A DNA stretch of 30,822 bases from a virus, in IMG/VR virus record IMGVR_UViG_3300031857_000912, positions 1-30,822 of that record. One strand, 5' to 3'. The stretch's first letter is position 1; each line of letters starts with the position of its first letter. Of the stretch, positions 1 through 8,539 are shown one piece after another. The position numbers and the translations under genes were made by a program. The notes under the pieces were generated by a model. That model did not search any database. It saw only the letters and a program-made list of their open reading frames with translations, and was not told the DNA's origin.

Positions 1-29
1 TAGAACCCCCCGGCTTTAAATTTGGTTCC

Positions 30-629
30 ATGCCCTTTTCTGTGCTATATATCCAACAACTTGGGCCAAACCCCATGCAGATGGAACCACACGTGCCAGA
101 CATAGAAGAGGACATCCCTCTTCCCAAGAACGCATCCGATGCGTTGCCGGAGCTATCTGCCCGTGAAGAACTGGATGGCATAGCCCATACCATCACCGAT
201 TTGTGTGAGATGACCGGCACTACCCTGCAGGTAGACCCCTCCGATGTCGAAGAAGGCAAGAAAATTGCCAAAGACATCATCCAAAACCCTAAAACACGCC
301 CAAATTACAATGCATTACGGGACAGTACTAAGGCGGTACTGGCCGGAATGGTGGCAAAATACGACTTTGAAGTGGTCGAAGACCTCGTCCAACTGAAGAA
401 TTTTGTCGTAAACGCTCTGTTGGATGAGTACAACAACGCCTCAGAGAGCAAAACCCGTATTCAGGCGCTCTCCAAGCTTGGTGAAGTAGATGGTGTAGAC
501 GCTTTCAAGAAGCGGACGGAGACCACACACATCATTAAGCCCATCGAAGAGGTGGAAAAAGAGCTTATGTCGGTGCTGGAGGGTATCGAGTACCGGGTGA
601 TTGAGGAAAAGGAGGTAATCGGTGGTTAA
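30..629 (+). CDS. probable terminase small subunit
   Basis: A 199-residue acidic, mostly helical protein immediately upstream of the packaging genes. The middle reads as a helical bundle (around residues 100-160, with ALRDSTKAVLAGMVAKYDFE and a later ALSKLGEVDGVDAFKKRTE), a pattern I associate with phage small terminase subunits that recognise DNA and recruit the large subunit. That identification rests mainly on position and recalled pattern. The start is uncertain: the ATG at 30 has no clear ribosome site, and the in-frame ATG at 75 (MQMEPHVPD) would remove 15 residues that look less natural. Its stop overlaps the GTG of the next gene, so the two are probably translationally coupled. It could instead be an unrelated early-late boundary protein. 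Confidence 0.6.
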   Translation: MPFSVLYIQQLGPNPMQMEPHVPDIEEDIPLPKNASDALPELSAREELDGIAHTITDLCEMTGTTLQVDPSDVEEGKKIAKDIIQNPKTRPNYNALRDSTKAVLAGMVAKYDFEVVEDLVQLKNFVVNALLDEYNNASESKTRIQALSKLGEVDGVDAFKKRTETTHIIKPIEEVEKELMSVLEGIEYRVIEEKEVIGG

Positions 630-816
630 GTTGGCCGCTAAAGAGACCGTGCAGGACCGCCTTTCGTACTGCGACCCGTGCGAACACAACAAATTGGGCA
701 TCTGCAAGCAGTGTGGATGCATTATTCAGGGGAAAACCCGGCTTGCTGACACGTCTTGCCCGATTGGGCTGTGGGGCAAAGAAGAATTTGGCATCAAATC
801 GCTGGTCGAAGACTAA
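622..816 (+). CDS. small zinc-ribbon-like protein
   Basis: A 64-residue protein starting at GTG 622, with GGAGG at 611-615 six bases upstream; the start lies inside the end of the preceding gene. It carries YCDPCEHNKLGICKQCGC and later SCPIGLW, giving CxxC, CxxC and further cysteines that would make one or two zinc sites. Small proteins with a CxQCGC...CP.G.W pattern are common in tailed phages, but their function is not known to me. Its place between the two terminase genes suggests a role in packaging or late expression, which is inference. Confidence 0.75.
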   Translation: MVKLAAKETVQDRLSYCDPCEHNKLGICKQCGCIIQGKTRLADTSCPIGLWGKEEFGIKSLVED

Positions 817-821
817 ATCTA

Positions 822-2330
822 GTGCAACTCACCGCTGAAAACCTGCAAAAGCTGAAGTTGGCGCTGCCAAACCTGCCGGACAAAGAGAAACGGCGGGTGG
901 CGACCCTCCTGAAGCAGTATCAAAGCCAGATTACGCAGAAGTTGGGCAAGGATTCCTTCCTCGACTTTATACATCACGTATATCCCGGCTATAAGGTCGG
1001 CCCTCACCACAAACGGCTCGCCAAGATTTTTGAAGACATAGCCGATGGGGTAAAAAAGCGCGTAATTGTTAACATTGCGCCGCGACATGGTAAGTCTGAA
1101 ATGATTTCTTACCTTGCCCCTGCTTGGTTTCTGGGCAAATACCCGCAGAAGAAAGTGATTATGGCCTCCCACACTGCCGATCTGGCGGTGAACTTCGGTA
1201 GGCGTGTGCGTAACTTGGTCGGGAGTGACCTGTACCGTGATATTTTCCCTACCGTCGAGCTTCAGGCTGATTCAAAGAGTGCTTCTCGTTGGGGCACTAA
1301 TTTTAACGGTGAGTACTTCGCTATTGGTGTCGGCGGTGCTCTTGCTGGTCGCGGTGCCGACCTTTTTATTATTGATGACCCTCACTCTGAGCAGGAAGCT
1401 AAGCAAGGACGTGCGGATGTCTTTGAACCGGCTTGGGAGTGGTTCCAGTCAGGTCCCGTACAACGATTGATGCCGGGTGGTGCGATCATCGTGGTGATGA
1501 CTCGTTGGTCCAAAATGGATCTGACGGGCAAGATCATCGACCACATGACCAAGAACGAGGATGCGGATGAGTGGGAAGTGGTGGAATTTCCCGCGATTCT
1601 GAACGATAAGCCGCTGTGGCCTGAGTTCTGGGGGATCGATGAGTTGCTGGCTAAAAAGGCCAGTATGGACGTGCGGTATTGGCAAGCCCAGTACATGCAG
1701 GAGCCGACCTCCGAAGAGGGTGCGCTCATCAAACGGGAGTGGTGGCAGACGTGGGAGGCAGAGTCCCCGCCGTCCTGTGAGTTCATCATCATGTCCTTGG
1801 ACGCCGCCCAAGAAAAGAACACCCGTGCGGACTACAACGCCTTGCTCACGTGGGGCGTGTTTAAGAACGAGAGCACGCAGAACTACAACATAATTCTGCT
1901 CAATGCGGTCAAAGAACGCTTGGAGTTCCCAGAGCTTAAGGCCCTCGTGCTGGAGGAGTACAAGGAGTGGCAGCCCGATAGTTTCATCGTGGAGAAGAAA
2001 TCTAACGGTGCGGCGCTGTATCAGGAGATGCGGCGCATGGGTGTGCCGATATCGGAGTTCACACCGGGTAAGGGCCAAGACAAGATCAGCCGAGTTAACG
2101 CGGTGACGGACCTCTTTTCGGCGGGTATAGTCTGGGTGCCCGACAGACGTTGGGCATGGGAGGTCGTGGAGGAATGTAATGATTTCCCCTCCGGGTCGAA
2201 TGACGACTTGGTGGACGCGACCACGCTCGCCTTACTGCGCTTTCGGCAGGGGGGCTTTATTAGGTTGCCATCGGATGAGCCGGAGCCAACGAAATGGTTC
2301 AAGAGCCACCGAGGCGCTGGGTTCTATTAG
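822..2330 (+). CDS. terL: terminase large subunit (packaging ATPase/nuclease)
   Basis: This is the motor ATPase and nuclease that pumps DNA into the prohead through the portal. From GTG 822 the protein is 502 residues. An upstream ATG at 756 is in frame, but it would lie inside the previous gene and add residues unlike a terminase N-terminus. Seen motifs: Walker A APRHGKSE (residues 86-93), Walker B DLFIIDDP (180-187), the coupling motif VVMTRWSKMDLTGK, and a C-terminal RNase H-like nuclease with acidic residues in MSLDA (Asp327) and SNDDLVDA (Asp461, Asp462, Asp465). Length and motif order match the XtmB/Terminase_6 type. It sits directly before the portal, as is usual. Confidence 0.97.
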   Translation: MQLTAENLQKLKLALPNLPDKEKRRVATLLKQYQSQITQKLGKDSFLDFIHHVYPGYKVGPHHKRLAKIFEDIADGVKKRVIVNIAPRHGKSEMISYLAPAWFLGKYPQKKVIMASHTADLAVNFGRRVRNLVGSDLYRDIFPTVELQADSKSASRWGTNFNGEYFAIGVGGALAGRGADLFIIDDPHSEQEAKQGRADVFEPAWEWFQSGPVQRLMPGGAIIVVMTRWSKMDLTGKIIDHMTKNEDADEWEVVEFPAILNDKPLWPEFWGIDELLAKKASMDVRYWQAQYMQEPTSEEGALIKREWWQTWEAESPPSCEFIIMSLDAAQEKNTRADYNALLTWGVFKNESTQNYNIILLNAVKERLEFPELKALVLEEYKEWQPDSFIVEKKSNGAALYQEMRRMGVPISEFTPGKGQDKISRVNAVTDLFSAGIVWVPDRRWAWEVVEECNDFPSGSNDDLVDATTLALLRFRQGGFIRLPSDEPEPTKWFKSHRGAGFY

Positions 2331-2339
2331 GAGATTTAA

Positions 2340-4907
2340 ATGGCCGTCGATAAAAGTTTGATGGAGGCTCCCCAAGGCATCGCGGCTATGGCTGCGGAGA
2401 TGGAGCCGATTGAGATTGAGATCGTGGACCCTGAAGAGGTTCGCATCGGCATCGATGGGATGATGATCGAGTTGGAGAAGGCAGAGCCTCGCGCTGAGGA
2501 CTTTGATGCCAACCTCGCCGACTACATGAGCGAGAACGAGCTACAGAGCATGGCCTCTGAACTGATCGGCAACTACGAGCAGGACCTCGCGAGCCGCAAA
2601 GACTGGCTGGATACCTACGTCAAAGGTTTGAAGATTCTGGGTATTCGCTACGAGGATCGGACGGAGCCGTGGCCGGGTGCGTGTGGCGTGTTCCACCCGC
2701 TCCTGATGGAGAGTGCGGTCAAGTTCCAGTCTGAGACGATCATGGAGACGTTCCCGGCGATGGGTCCGGTGAAGACCAAGATTGTCGGCAAAGAAACCCC
2801 GGAGAAGAAAGATTCTGCGATTCGTGTCGGTGACGACATGAACTATCAGTTGACCGAGGTGATGAAGGAGTACCGCCCGGAGCACGAGCGCATGTTGCTC
2901 AGCATGTCTCTTGCCGGTAACGCGTTTAAGAAGGTGTACTACGATCCGTCACTGGGTCGTCAGACTTCGATCTACATCCCCGCCGAAGATATCGTGGTGC
3001 CCTACGGTGCTGCGAACTTAGAAACGGCGGAGCGTGTTACGCACCGGATGCGTAAGACGAAGAATGAACTACACAAACTTCAATACGCTGGGTTCTATCG
3101 GGACGTGGATCTCGGTGAGCCGATGCGTGTCATGGACGAGGTCGAGAAGCAGAAGGCCGAGGATCAAGGCTTTAGTGCTTCGATGGACGACCGGTTCCAG
3201 TTGCTGGAGATGCACGTCAATTTGGACTTGGCGGGCTATCCGGATGTGGACGACGACAACAACGAGACAGGGATCGCACTACCGTACGTGGTGACGATTG
3301 AGAAGGGAACAGGAACGATTCTGGCGATTCGACGAAACTGGAGAGAAGACGATGAACTCAAAGAAAAGCGACAACACTTCGTCCACTACGGATACATTCC
3401 CGGATTTGGATTTTACTATTTCGGCCTTATACACCTCATCGGGGGACATAGTAAGGCTGCAACGTCCCTCCTTCGACAACTTATCGATGCAGGAACTCTC
3501 TCAAATCTCCCCGGAGGACTTAAGTCCCGAGGACTACGTATTAAGGGAGACGATACTCCGATTGCACCGGGAGAGTTCCGAGACGTAGACGTACCTTCGG
3601 GCGCGATCAAGGACAACATCCTTCCGCTTCCGTATAAGGAGCCATCGCAGACTTTGGCGATGTTGATGGACAAGGTGGTCGAGGAAGGCCGCCGCTTCGC
3701 TGCGGTGTCGGATCTGAAGATCTCCGATATGTCCTCGCAGTCTCCGGTGGGCACGACACTCGCTGTACTTGAGCGCGTGTTGAAGGTGATGACGGCGGTG
3801 CAGGCTCGCGTGTACTACGCGATGAAACAGGAGTTCAAGCTCCTCGCCACAATCATCCGAGACAATACGCCAGAGGAGTACAGCTACGAGCCGGAGGTTG
3901 GTAAGGCCAGCGCGAAGAAGTCGGACTACGACAACGTCGATGTCATTCCGGTCTCAGATCCGAACGCGTCCACCATGTCGCAGAAGGTGGTGCAGTACCA
4001 AGCTGTGTTGCAGCTAAGTCAGACCGCGCCGCAGCTTTACGATCTTCCGTATCTACATCGCCAGATGATCGAGACTTTGGGCGTGAAGAACGTCGATAAG
4101 ATCATTCCGATGCCGGAGGATCAGAAGCCTCGCGATCCGGTGACAGAGAACATGGATGCCATCACGGGCAAACCGCTCAAGGCGTTTATGTATCAGGATC
4201 ACGAAGCCCACATCGCAGTGCACATGGCTTTGGGACAAGACCCGAAGATGGCGCAGATGATTGGACAGAATCCGATGGCGCAGCAGATCACATCAACTCT
4301 GCAGGCGCACATCATGGAGCACGTGGCGTTCCAATACCGCCGCGAGATCGAGAAGCAGTTGGGTGCCAGCCTCCCGGCGCTTCCGCAAGACGAGAACGAG
4401 GAGTACGACCTGCCGCCAGAGATCGAGGTTCAACTATCTCAGATCAGTGCTGCGGCAGCAGCGAGACTCCTGCAGAAGGATCAGGCCGAAGTGCAGATGC
4501 AGCAGGCGATGCAGCAGATGCAGGACCCGCTCGTGCAGATGCAGCAGATGGACTTGCAGATCAAACAAATGCAAGCCGAAACCAAGCGGATGCAGGCGCA
4601 GATGGAAGCTCAGGCCAAGCAGGAAGAGCTTCGACTCAGAGAGCAGCAGATCCTGCTCGATGCGGCTTCAAAAGAAGACATCAATCGACTCAGAGAAGCA
4701 GAAATCTCTGGCCGTCAGCAGCTTGAAGCCGCCCGTCTCGGTGCGGAGATTCAGCAGCACAAGGCGGAAGAGTCGAACTATCAGCAACTTGAAGGGACCC
4801 GGTTGGGCGTCGAGATTGCCAAGGCGAAGGACCAACAGGAACAACGCCGGATCAATCCAATGGCTAGCAGTCCCAGATCGAGGAAAGAAGGCCAACCAAA
4901 GGAGTAA
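2340..4907 (+). CDS. portal protein (P22-like type)
   Basis: This is the dodecameric ring at the capsid vertex through which DNA enters and leaves. At 855 residues it is long for a portal, as in P22-type podoviruses. It has AGGAG at 2331-2335 before ATG 2340. The body carries motifs I associate with this family: DWLDTYVKGLKILGIRYEDR with EPWPGACGVFHPLL (about residues 85-120), and the core GYIPGFGFYYFGLIHLIGG followed by RQLIDAGTLSNLPGG. The last 200 residues are Gln/Met/Glu-rich with coiled-coil character (QMQQAMQQMQ), resembling the barrel of long portals. Between about 3300 and 3590 its codons switch towards GGA and CGA, unlike the flanks. A +1-frame open frame with its own ribosome site sits in the same stretch. 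Confidence 0.93.
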   Translation: MAVDKSLMEAPQGIAAMAAEMEPIEIEIVDPEEVRIGIDGMMIELEKAEPRAEDFDANLADYMSENELQSMASELIGNYEQDLASRKDWLDTYVKGLKILGIRYEDRTEPWPGACGVFHPLLMESAVKFQSETIMETFPAMGPVKTKIVGKETPEKKDSAIRVGDDMNYQLTEVMKEYRPEHERMLLSMSLAGNAFKKVYYDPSLGRQTSIYIPAEDIVVPYGAANLETAERVTHRMRKTKNELHKLQYAGFYRDVDLGEPMRVMDEVEKQKAEDQGFSASMDDRFQLLEMHVNLDLAGYPDVDDDNNETGIALPYVVTIEKGTGTILAIRRNWREDDELKEKRQHFVHYGYIPGFGFYYFGLIHLIGGHSKAATSLLRQLIDAGTLSNLPGGLKSRGLRIKGDDTPIAPGEFRDVDVPSGAIKDNILPLPYKEPSQTLAMLMDKVVEEGRRFAAVSDLKISDMSSQSPVGTTLAVLERVLKVMTAVQARVYYAMKQEFKLLATIIRDNTPEEYSYEPEVGKASAKKSDYDNVDVIPVSDPNASTMSQKVVQYQAVLQLSQTAPQLYDLPYLHRQMIETLGVKNVDKIIPMPEDQKPRDPVTENMDAITGKPLKAFMYQDHEAHIAVHMALGQDPKMAQMIGQNPMAQQITSTLQAHIMEHVAFQYRREIEKQLGASLPALPQDENEEYDLPPEIEVQLSQISAAAAARLLQKDQAEVQMQQAMQQMQDPLVQMQQMDLQIKQMQAETKRMQAQMEAQAKQEELRLREQQILLDAASKEDINRLREAEISGRQQLEAARLGAEIQQHKAEESNYQQLEGTRLGVEIAKAKDQQEQRRINPMASSPRSRKEGQPKE
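3352..3588 (+). CDS. candidate overprinted gene inside the portal gene
   Basis: A 78-residue open frame in the +1 frame relative to the portal, over portal residues 338-416. It begins MNSKKSDNTSSTTDTFPDLD and ends RLHRESSET, and is acidic and Ser/Thr-rich with a helical second half (LSMQELSQISPEDLSPEDY). The ATG at 3352 is preceded by GGAGAG at 3340-3345, six bases away, an excellent ribosome site. Over this interval the portal gene abandons its usual GGT/GGC and CGT/CGC codons for GGA and CGA, and its normal usage returns just after the nested stop at 3586-3588, as expected of dual coding. I recognise no family. The alternative is a recombined portal core of different codon bias with a chance open frame. 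Confidence 0.55.
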   Translation: MNSKKSDNTSSTTDTFPDLDFTISALYTSSGDIVRLQRPSFDNLSMQELSQISPEDLSPEDYVLRETILRLHRESSET

Positions 4908-4910
4908 TTA

Positions 4911-5105
4911 ATGGGTTATTCAAACGCTCTGGAATACTTGGACTCAAAACTCCAAGACGAGCGCACATTGATCGTAGAAACGCTGATCCAAGGCAAATTG
5001 GATGAGGCGGAGTACAAAAGACTTTGCGGGGCGTTACAGGGTCTCGACCTCGCACGGAACCACATTAAAGACCTTGCAAAACGCTTGGAGCGCGACGATG
5101 AGTAA
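4911..5105 (+). CDS. hypothetical protein, small, helical
   Basis: A 64-residue protein, preceded by AAGGAG ending at 4902, eight bases before ATG 4911. It looks like two or three amphipathic helices (EYLDSKLQDERTLIVETLIQ, then ALQGLDLARNHIKDLAKRLE) with no recognised motif. The stop overlaps the ATG at 5098 of the GroES-like gene, so the two are probably translated together. Small helical proteins are often found just after phage portal genes. A structural or assembly role is inferred from position only. Confidence 0.8.
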   Translation: MGYSNALEYLDSKLQDERTLIVETLIQGKLDEAEYKRLCGALQGLDLARNHIKDLAKRLERDDE

Positions 5106-5475
5106 TATCGACATTGAGAAAACGCAGGAGGAAGCCAAAAAGGCTTCACAACTGCCAGACCCGAAGGGCTATCGAATCCTCTGTGCGGTTCCGCACGTCG
5201 AAGAGGAATACGAAGGCGGCATCATTAAAGCTGAGGACACCAAACGAACTGAGGAAATGACTACGGTCGTTCTGTTCGTCATCAAGATGGGTGACCTTTG
5301 CTACAACGATAAGGAACGGTTTCCCACCGGACCTTGGTGTAAAGAGGGCGATTTCGTCCTTACCCGCCCCTACGCCGGTACCCGACTGGTCATCCACGGA
5401 CGTGAGTTCCGCATCATTAACGACGACACGGTGGAAGCAGTTGTAGACGATCCCCGTGGCATTCGTCGCGTTTGA
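5098..5475 (+). CDS. groES: GroES-like co-chaperonin
   Basis: A 125-residue protein of the Cpn10 family. GroES caps the GroEL cage; phage versions such as T4 gp31 adapt it for folding capsid protein. Seen features: an N-terminal extension of about 20 residues, the first strand GYRILCAVP (24-32), a shortened mobile-loop region ending in the GGII tripeptide-type motif (40-43, matching GGIVL of GroES), a VVLFVIKMG core, the basin strand WCKEGDFVLTRPYAGTR, and the closing INDDTVEAVVDDP that matches the ESDILAIV end of GroES. The start at 5098 has GGAG at 5087-5090, and upstream in-frame starts lie deep in the previous gene. Its position between portal and scaffold strongly suggests a role in folding the capsid or portal. 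Confidence 0.85.
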   Translation: MSNIDIEKTQEEAKKASQLPDPKGYRILCAVPHVEEEYEGGIIKAEDTKRTEEMTTVVLFVIKMGDLCYNDKERFPTGPWCKEGDFVLTRPYAGTRLVIHGREFRIINDDTVEAVVDDPRGIRRV

Positions 5476-5486
5476 GGTAAAACATC

Positions 5487-6458
5487 ATGGCTAATGAAGA
5501 ATATAAGTTCCCCGACGAGATTGAAGAAAAAGCTGAGCAAAAACAAGACGATAGCGACGATATTCAAGTCGAAATCGAAGACGATACCCCGCCAGAAGAC
5601 CGGGGCCGAGTCCCTATGCCCAAGGAGGTTGTAGAGGAACTCGACAACGATGACCTTGAGGAGTACTCCGAGAAGGTTAAGAAGCGCCTCTCCCAGATGA
5701 AAAAGGTCTGGCACGACGAGCGCCGAGAAAAGGAGCGGGCTATCCGAGAGCGTGAAGAGGCTCTTCGGTTTGTACAACTCCGAGAGCATGAGCTTAAACA
5801 ACTTAAAGAACGGTCCGAAGTCGATAAGAAAGCTGTCAGAGAGCACGCTATCAAGACTGCTAACGTCGAACTAGGCGTTGTTAAGGAACGGTTGAAACAG
5901 GCTTACGAGTCTGGGGATTCCGAACAGATTGCTAATGCTCAGGAGGCGATGACCGACATCAAGCTGCGCCTCCAACGTATAGAACATTTCGCACCTGCTT
6001 TACAAAAAGCAGAGGAAAGAGTAGAACAGGTTCCACAGGTACCGACGCCCCAAGCTGCGCCTGAACCGCAAGCGGACCCAAAAGCCGTTGCGTGGAGGGA
6101 CAAAAATACTTGGTTTGGCGTAGACGAGGAGATGACTGCCCTCGCACTCGGCCTGCACGAAAAACTAGTCCGGTCTGGTGTAGATCCTCGTTCTGACGAG
6201 TATTACCGCCGAGTCGATGAGACTATGAAGAAGCGATTCCCGGAAGCGTTTGACGACGCCGAAGAGGATGAGCCGATTCAAACGAAGCAGGCACAAAAGC
6301 CCGCTCGCACAAAACCAGCCAATGTAGTGGCTCCGGTAACGCGGGGAACCGCGCCGCGTCAGGTCCGCCTGACACCGACTCAAGTTGCTATCGCCAAAAG
6401 ACTGGGTCTGAGCAACGAACAGTACGCACGTGAACTTATGAAACTGGAGGCTAACTAA
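5487..6458 (+). CDS. probable capsid scaffolding protein
   Basis: A 323-residue, highly charged protein. The acidic N-terminus (residues 1-60, many Asp/Glu) is followed by a long coiled coil (about 65-185; KVWHDERREKERAIREREEA), a Pro/Gln linker (PQVPTPQAAPEPQ) and a basic C-terminal segment with a small helix-turn-helix-like end (TPTQVAIAKRLGLSNEQYAR). This layout, coiled coil plus a basic capsid-binding C-terminus, is typical of scaffolding proteins that template the prohead and leave before packaging. Its place between portal and major capsid gene supports this. A GAGG lies just before ATG 5487. The family is not named from sequence; role confidence is moderate. Confidence 0.75.
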   Translation: MANEEYKFPDEIEEKAEQKQDDSDDIQVEIEDDTPPEDRGRVPMPKEVVEELDNDDLEEYSEKVKKRLSQMKKVWHDERREKERAIREREEALRFVQLREHELKQLKERSEVDKKAVREHAIKTANVELGVVKERLKQAYESGDSEQIANAQEAMTDIKLRLQRIEHFAPALQKAEERVEQVPQVPTPQAAPEPQADPKAVAWRDKNTWFGVDEEMTALALGLHEKLVRSGVDPRSDEYYRRVDETMKKRFPEAFDDAEEDEPIQTKQAQKPARTKPANVVAPVTRGTAPRQVRLTPTQVAIAKRLGLSNEQYARELMKLEAN

Positions 6459-6459
6459 A

Positions 6460-6909
6460 ATGGCTGAGAACAGACTCGCTCGTGAAATCGAGAACAGAGA
6501 GTCCACGCAACGAAAGATGACGTGGGCCCCGCCCCAAACGCTCCCTGAACCGGAGCCGCAGGAAGGCTGGGTATTCCGCTGGATTCGGACCAGTATTATG
6601 GGTCAAGCAGATCCCTCTAATACGTCTGCAAAGTTTCGGGAAGGTTGGGAGCCGGTTAAGGCTTCTGAACAACCCAAGTTGATGATGCAAGCCGACCCCA
6701 ATGGACGTTTTAAAGACAACATTGAGATCGGTGGATTGTTGCTCTGTAAGGCTCCGGCTGAACTGATGAAGCAGCGTGATGATTATTACGCCAAGCAGGC
6801 TCAGTCTCAGATGCAGTCTGTGGACAACAACTTTATGAGGCTGAACGACGAGCGTATGCCCCTCTTCACTGAGAAGAAGACTACGGTCTCGTTCGGCAAG
6901 GGCAAATAA
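6460..6909 (+). CDS. hypothetical head-module protein
   Basis: A 149-residue protein with GGAGG at 6446-6450 before ATG 6460. The N-terminal part is basic and helical (ENRLAREIENRESTQRKM), followed by a Pro-rich patch (PPQTLPEPEPQ) and a conserved-looking segment EGWVFRWIRTSIMGQADP, then AEL.KQRDDYYAKQAQSQ. Proteins of this size and pattern sit upstream of capsid genes in other phages, but no function is known to me. It is probably a virion or assembly factor, from position. Confidence 0.75.
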   Translation: MAENRLAREIENRESTQRKMTWAPPQTLPEPEPQEGWVFRWIRTSIMGQADPSNTSAKFREGWEPVKASEQPKLMMQADPNGRFKDNIEIGGLLLCKAPAELMKQRDDYYAKQAQSQMQSVDNNFMRLNDERMPLFTEKKTTVSFGKGK

Positions 6910-6927
6910 CTTATTTTGGAGTGATCA

Positions 6928-7587
6928 ATGGCATATCCTACTGTTAGCAAGCCGTATGGCTTGAAACCGGTCAATCTGATCGGTGGACTGCCGTTTGCCG
7001 GAGCGACCCGTCAGCGTCGTATCGCTTCCAGTGCGTCAAGCATTGGTTTCGGTGACCCGCTGAAGTTTGTCAATGACGGCACGGTAGCTGTAACGACCGA
7101 AACCTCAACGGCTCCGACCACCGGTTTTGCTGGTGTGTTCTTGGGCTGTTCGTTCGTGTCCTCTGTGACGGGTCAGCCGACCTATTCGCAGTCGTGGATT
7201 TCGGGCACTTCGGTCAAGTCTGGCACCTACATCACGGCGTACGTCGCTGATGATCCGAATACGCTGTTCCAAGCGGTCGGTGTGACGGCTTCGTTGGTGG
7301 TTTCCACCTCGACCGGTTTCACCTATTCGAGCATCGGTCTGAACGTGCCGCTCGTGGCGAATACGCTGAACACGACAAGCGGCGACTCTCAGCAGGGTCT
7401 CCTCGTGGGTTCGGTCAACACCACGGCGTCGCTGCCGATTCGCATCGTTGATGTGGTTCAGGACTCGGCGTTTGAAGTGAGCGGTACCGTGTACTACCCG
7501 GAAGTCATCGTGAAGTTCAACGCTCCGTACGTTGATTCCGGTGTCATCACGGGCGGCCACGCTTACAACAACCCGGTCGGACTTTAA
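6928..7587 (+). CDS. probable virion structural protein (capsid decoration candidate)
   Basis: A 219-residue protein rich in Ser, Thr, Val and Gly, consistent with a beta-rich fold. It begins MAYPTVSKPYGLKPVNLIGG, a start I associate with structural proteins encoded next to phage capsid genes. The rest alternates short hydrophobic and Ser/Thr-rich stretches, and it has no membrane segment. TTGGAG at 6916-6921 precedes ATG 6928. It is directly followed by the major capsid gene, so decoration or capsid stabilisation is likely, but this is inference. Confidence 0.78.
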   Translation: MAYPTVSKPYGLKPVNLIGGLPFAGATRQRRIASSASSIGFGDPLKFVNDGTVAVTTETSTAPTTGFAGVFLGCSFVSSVTGQPTYSQSWISGTSVKSGTYITAYVADDPNTLFQAVGVTASLVVSTSTGFTYSSIGLNVPLVANTLNTTSGDSQQGLLVGSVNTTASLPIRIVDVVQDSAFEVSGTVYYPEVIVKFNAPYVDSGVITGGHAYNNPVGL

Positions 7588-7603
7588 TAGGGAGTTCTAA
7601 GAC

Positions 7604-8512
7604 ATGGCTATTTCACGTGCACAATTACTTAAAGAGCTCCTGCCGGGCTTGAATGCCCTGTTCGGCCTTGAGTACAAGACCTACGGCGAAGAGCACAAGG
7701 AGATCTACGAGACGGAGACCTCCGAGCGTTCCTTCGAAGAAGAGACGAAGCTGAGCGGATTCTCCGCTGCCCCGGTTAAGGCCGAGGGTGCCGCCATTGC
7801 GTATGACAACGCGCAGGAAGCTTGGACGGCTCGTTACAACCACGAGACCATCGCTCTCGGCTTCTCCATCACGGAAGAGGCGGTTGAAGACAACCTGTAC
7901 GACTCGCTCAGCAAGCGTTATACGAAGGCTCTTGCTCGCGCTATGGCGTACACGAAGCAGGTCAAGGCGGCCTCGGTCCTTAACAACGGCTTCTCTTCGT
8001 CCTACACGGGCGGTGACGGTCAGCCTTTGTTCTCGGCCAGCCACCCGCTGGTTACCGGCGGTGTCAACAGCAACCGTTTGACGGCTTCGGATCTCAACGA
8101 AACCTCGTTGGAAGCGGCTGTCATTCAGATCGCTGGTTGGACCGACGAGCGTGGTCTCTTGATCGCGGCGAAGCCCAACAAGCTCATCGTGCCCCCGGCT
8201 TTGATGTTCACTGCTAAGCGCCTCCTCGATACGGAACTCCGTGTCGCGACCGCTGACAACGACATCAACGCCCTCAAGGCGATGGGTTCGATTCCGGGCG
8301 GTTACACCGTCAACCACTTCCTGACTGACACGAACGCTTGGTTCTTGACGACCGACGTTCCGAACGGCATGAAGCACTTCGTTCGCACCCCGCTGCAAAA
8401 CAGCATGGACGGCGATTTCGACACCGGCAACGTCCGGTACAAGAGCCGCGAGCGTTATAGCTTCGGCTGGTCGGACCCGCTGGGCATGTTTGCCTCGCCG
8501 GGCGCGTCCTAA
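7604..8512 (+). CDS. major capsid protein (Mu gpT-like type)
   Basis: A 302-residue protein forming the icosahedral shell. It resembles the Mu gpT major head subunit group (HK97 fold): an N-terminal helix (LLKELLPGLNALFGLEYKTY), an ETETSERSFEEET segment, a long central helix (LYDSLSKRYTKALARAMAYT), GGDGQPLFSASHP, and KPNKLIVPPALMFTAKRLL. Length is typical of the group. GGGAG at 7590-7594 precedes ATG 7604. Codons are strongly of the GC-ending, highly expressed kind. A strong terminator immediately follows, consistent with this being the most abundant late product. Confidence 0.92.
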   Translation: MAISRAQLLKELLPGLNALFGLEYKTYGEEHKEIYETETSERSFEEETKLSGFSAAPVKAEGAAIAYDNAQEAWTARYNHETIALGFSITEEAVEDNLYDSLSKRYTKALARAMAYTKQVKAASVLNNGFSSSYTGGDGQPLFSASHPLVTGGVNSNRLTASDLNETSLEAAVIQIAGWTDERGLLIAAKPNKLIVPPALMFTAKRLLDTELRVATADNDINALKAMGSIPGGYTVNHFLTDTNAWFLTTDVPNGMKHFVRTPLQNSMDGDFDTGNVRYKSRERYSFGWSDPLGMFASPGAS

Positions 8513-8539
8513 TAGCTTTCTCCTGAGAGGGTAAGCGTT

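Noticed and set aside
756-821. N-terminal extension of the large terminase from ATG 756
   Set aside because: It would overlap the zinc-ribbon gene by about 60 bases and add Trp/Arg-rich residues unlike terminases. GTG 822 follows the previous stop and gives a natural N-terminus.
1204-1470. 88-codon hydrophobic +1 frame inside the large terminase gene
   Set aside because: It has several apparent membrane-like stretches, but no ATG with a good ribosome site. GCT/GGT/CTT codons in the true frame automatically give Leu and Val here.
4261-4911. 216-codon +1 frame in the portal C-terminus
   Set aside because: Arg/Ser/Cys-dominated composition is the shadow of Gln/Met-rich CAG/ATG codons in the true frame; not protein-like.
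7625-8398. 257-codon open frame on the - strand opposite the capsid gene
   Set aside because: High Arg/Val content and no ribosome site; a typical antisense shadow of a GC-ending codon-biased gene.
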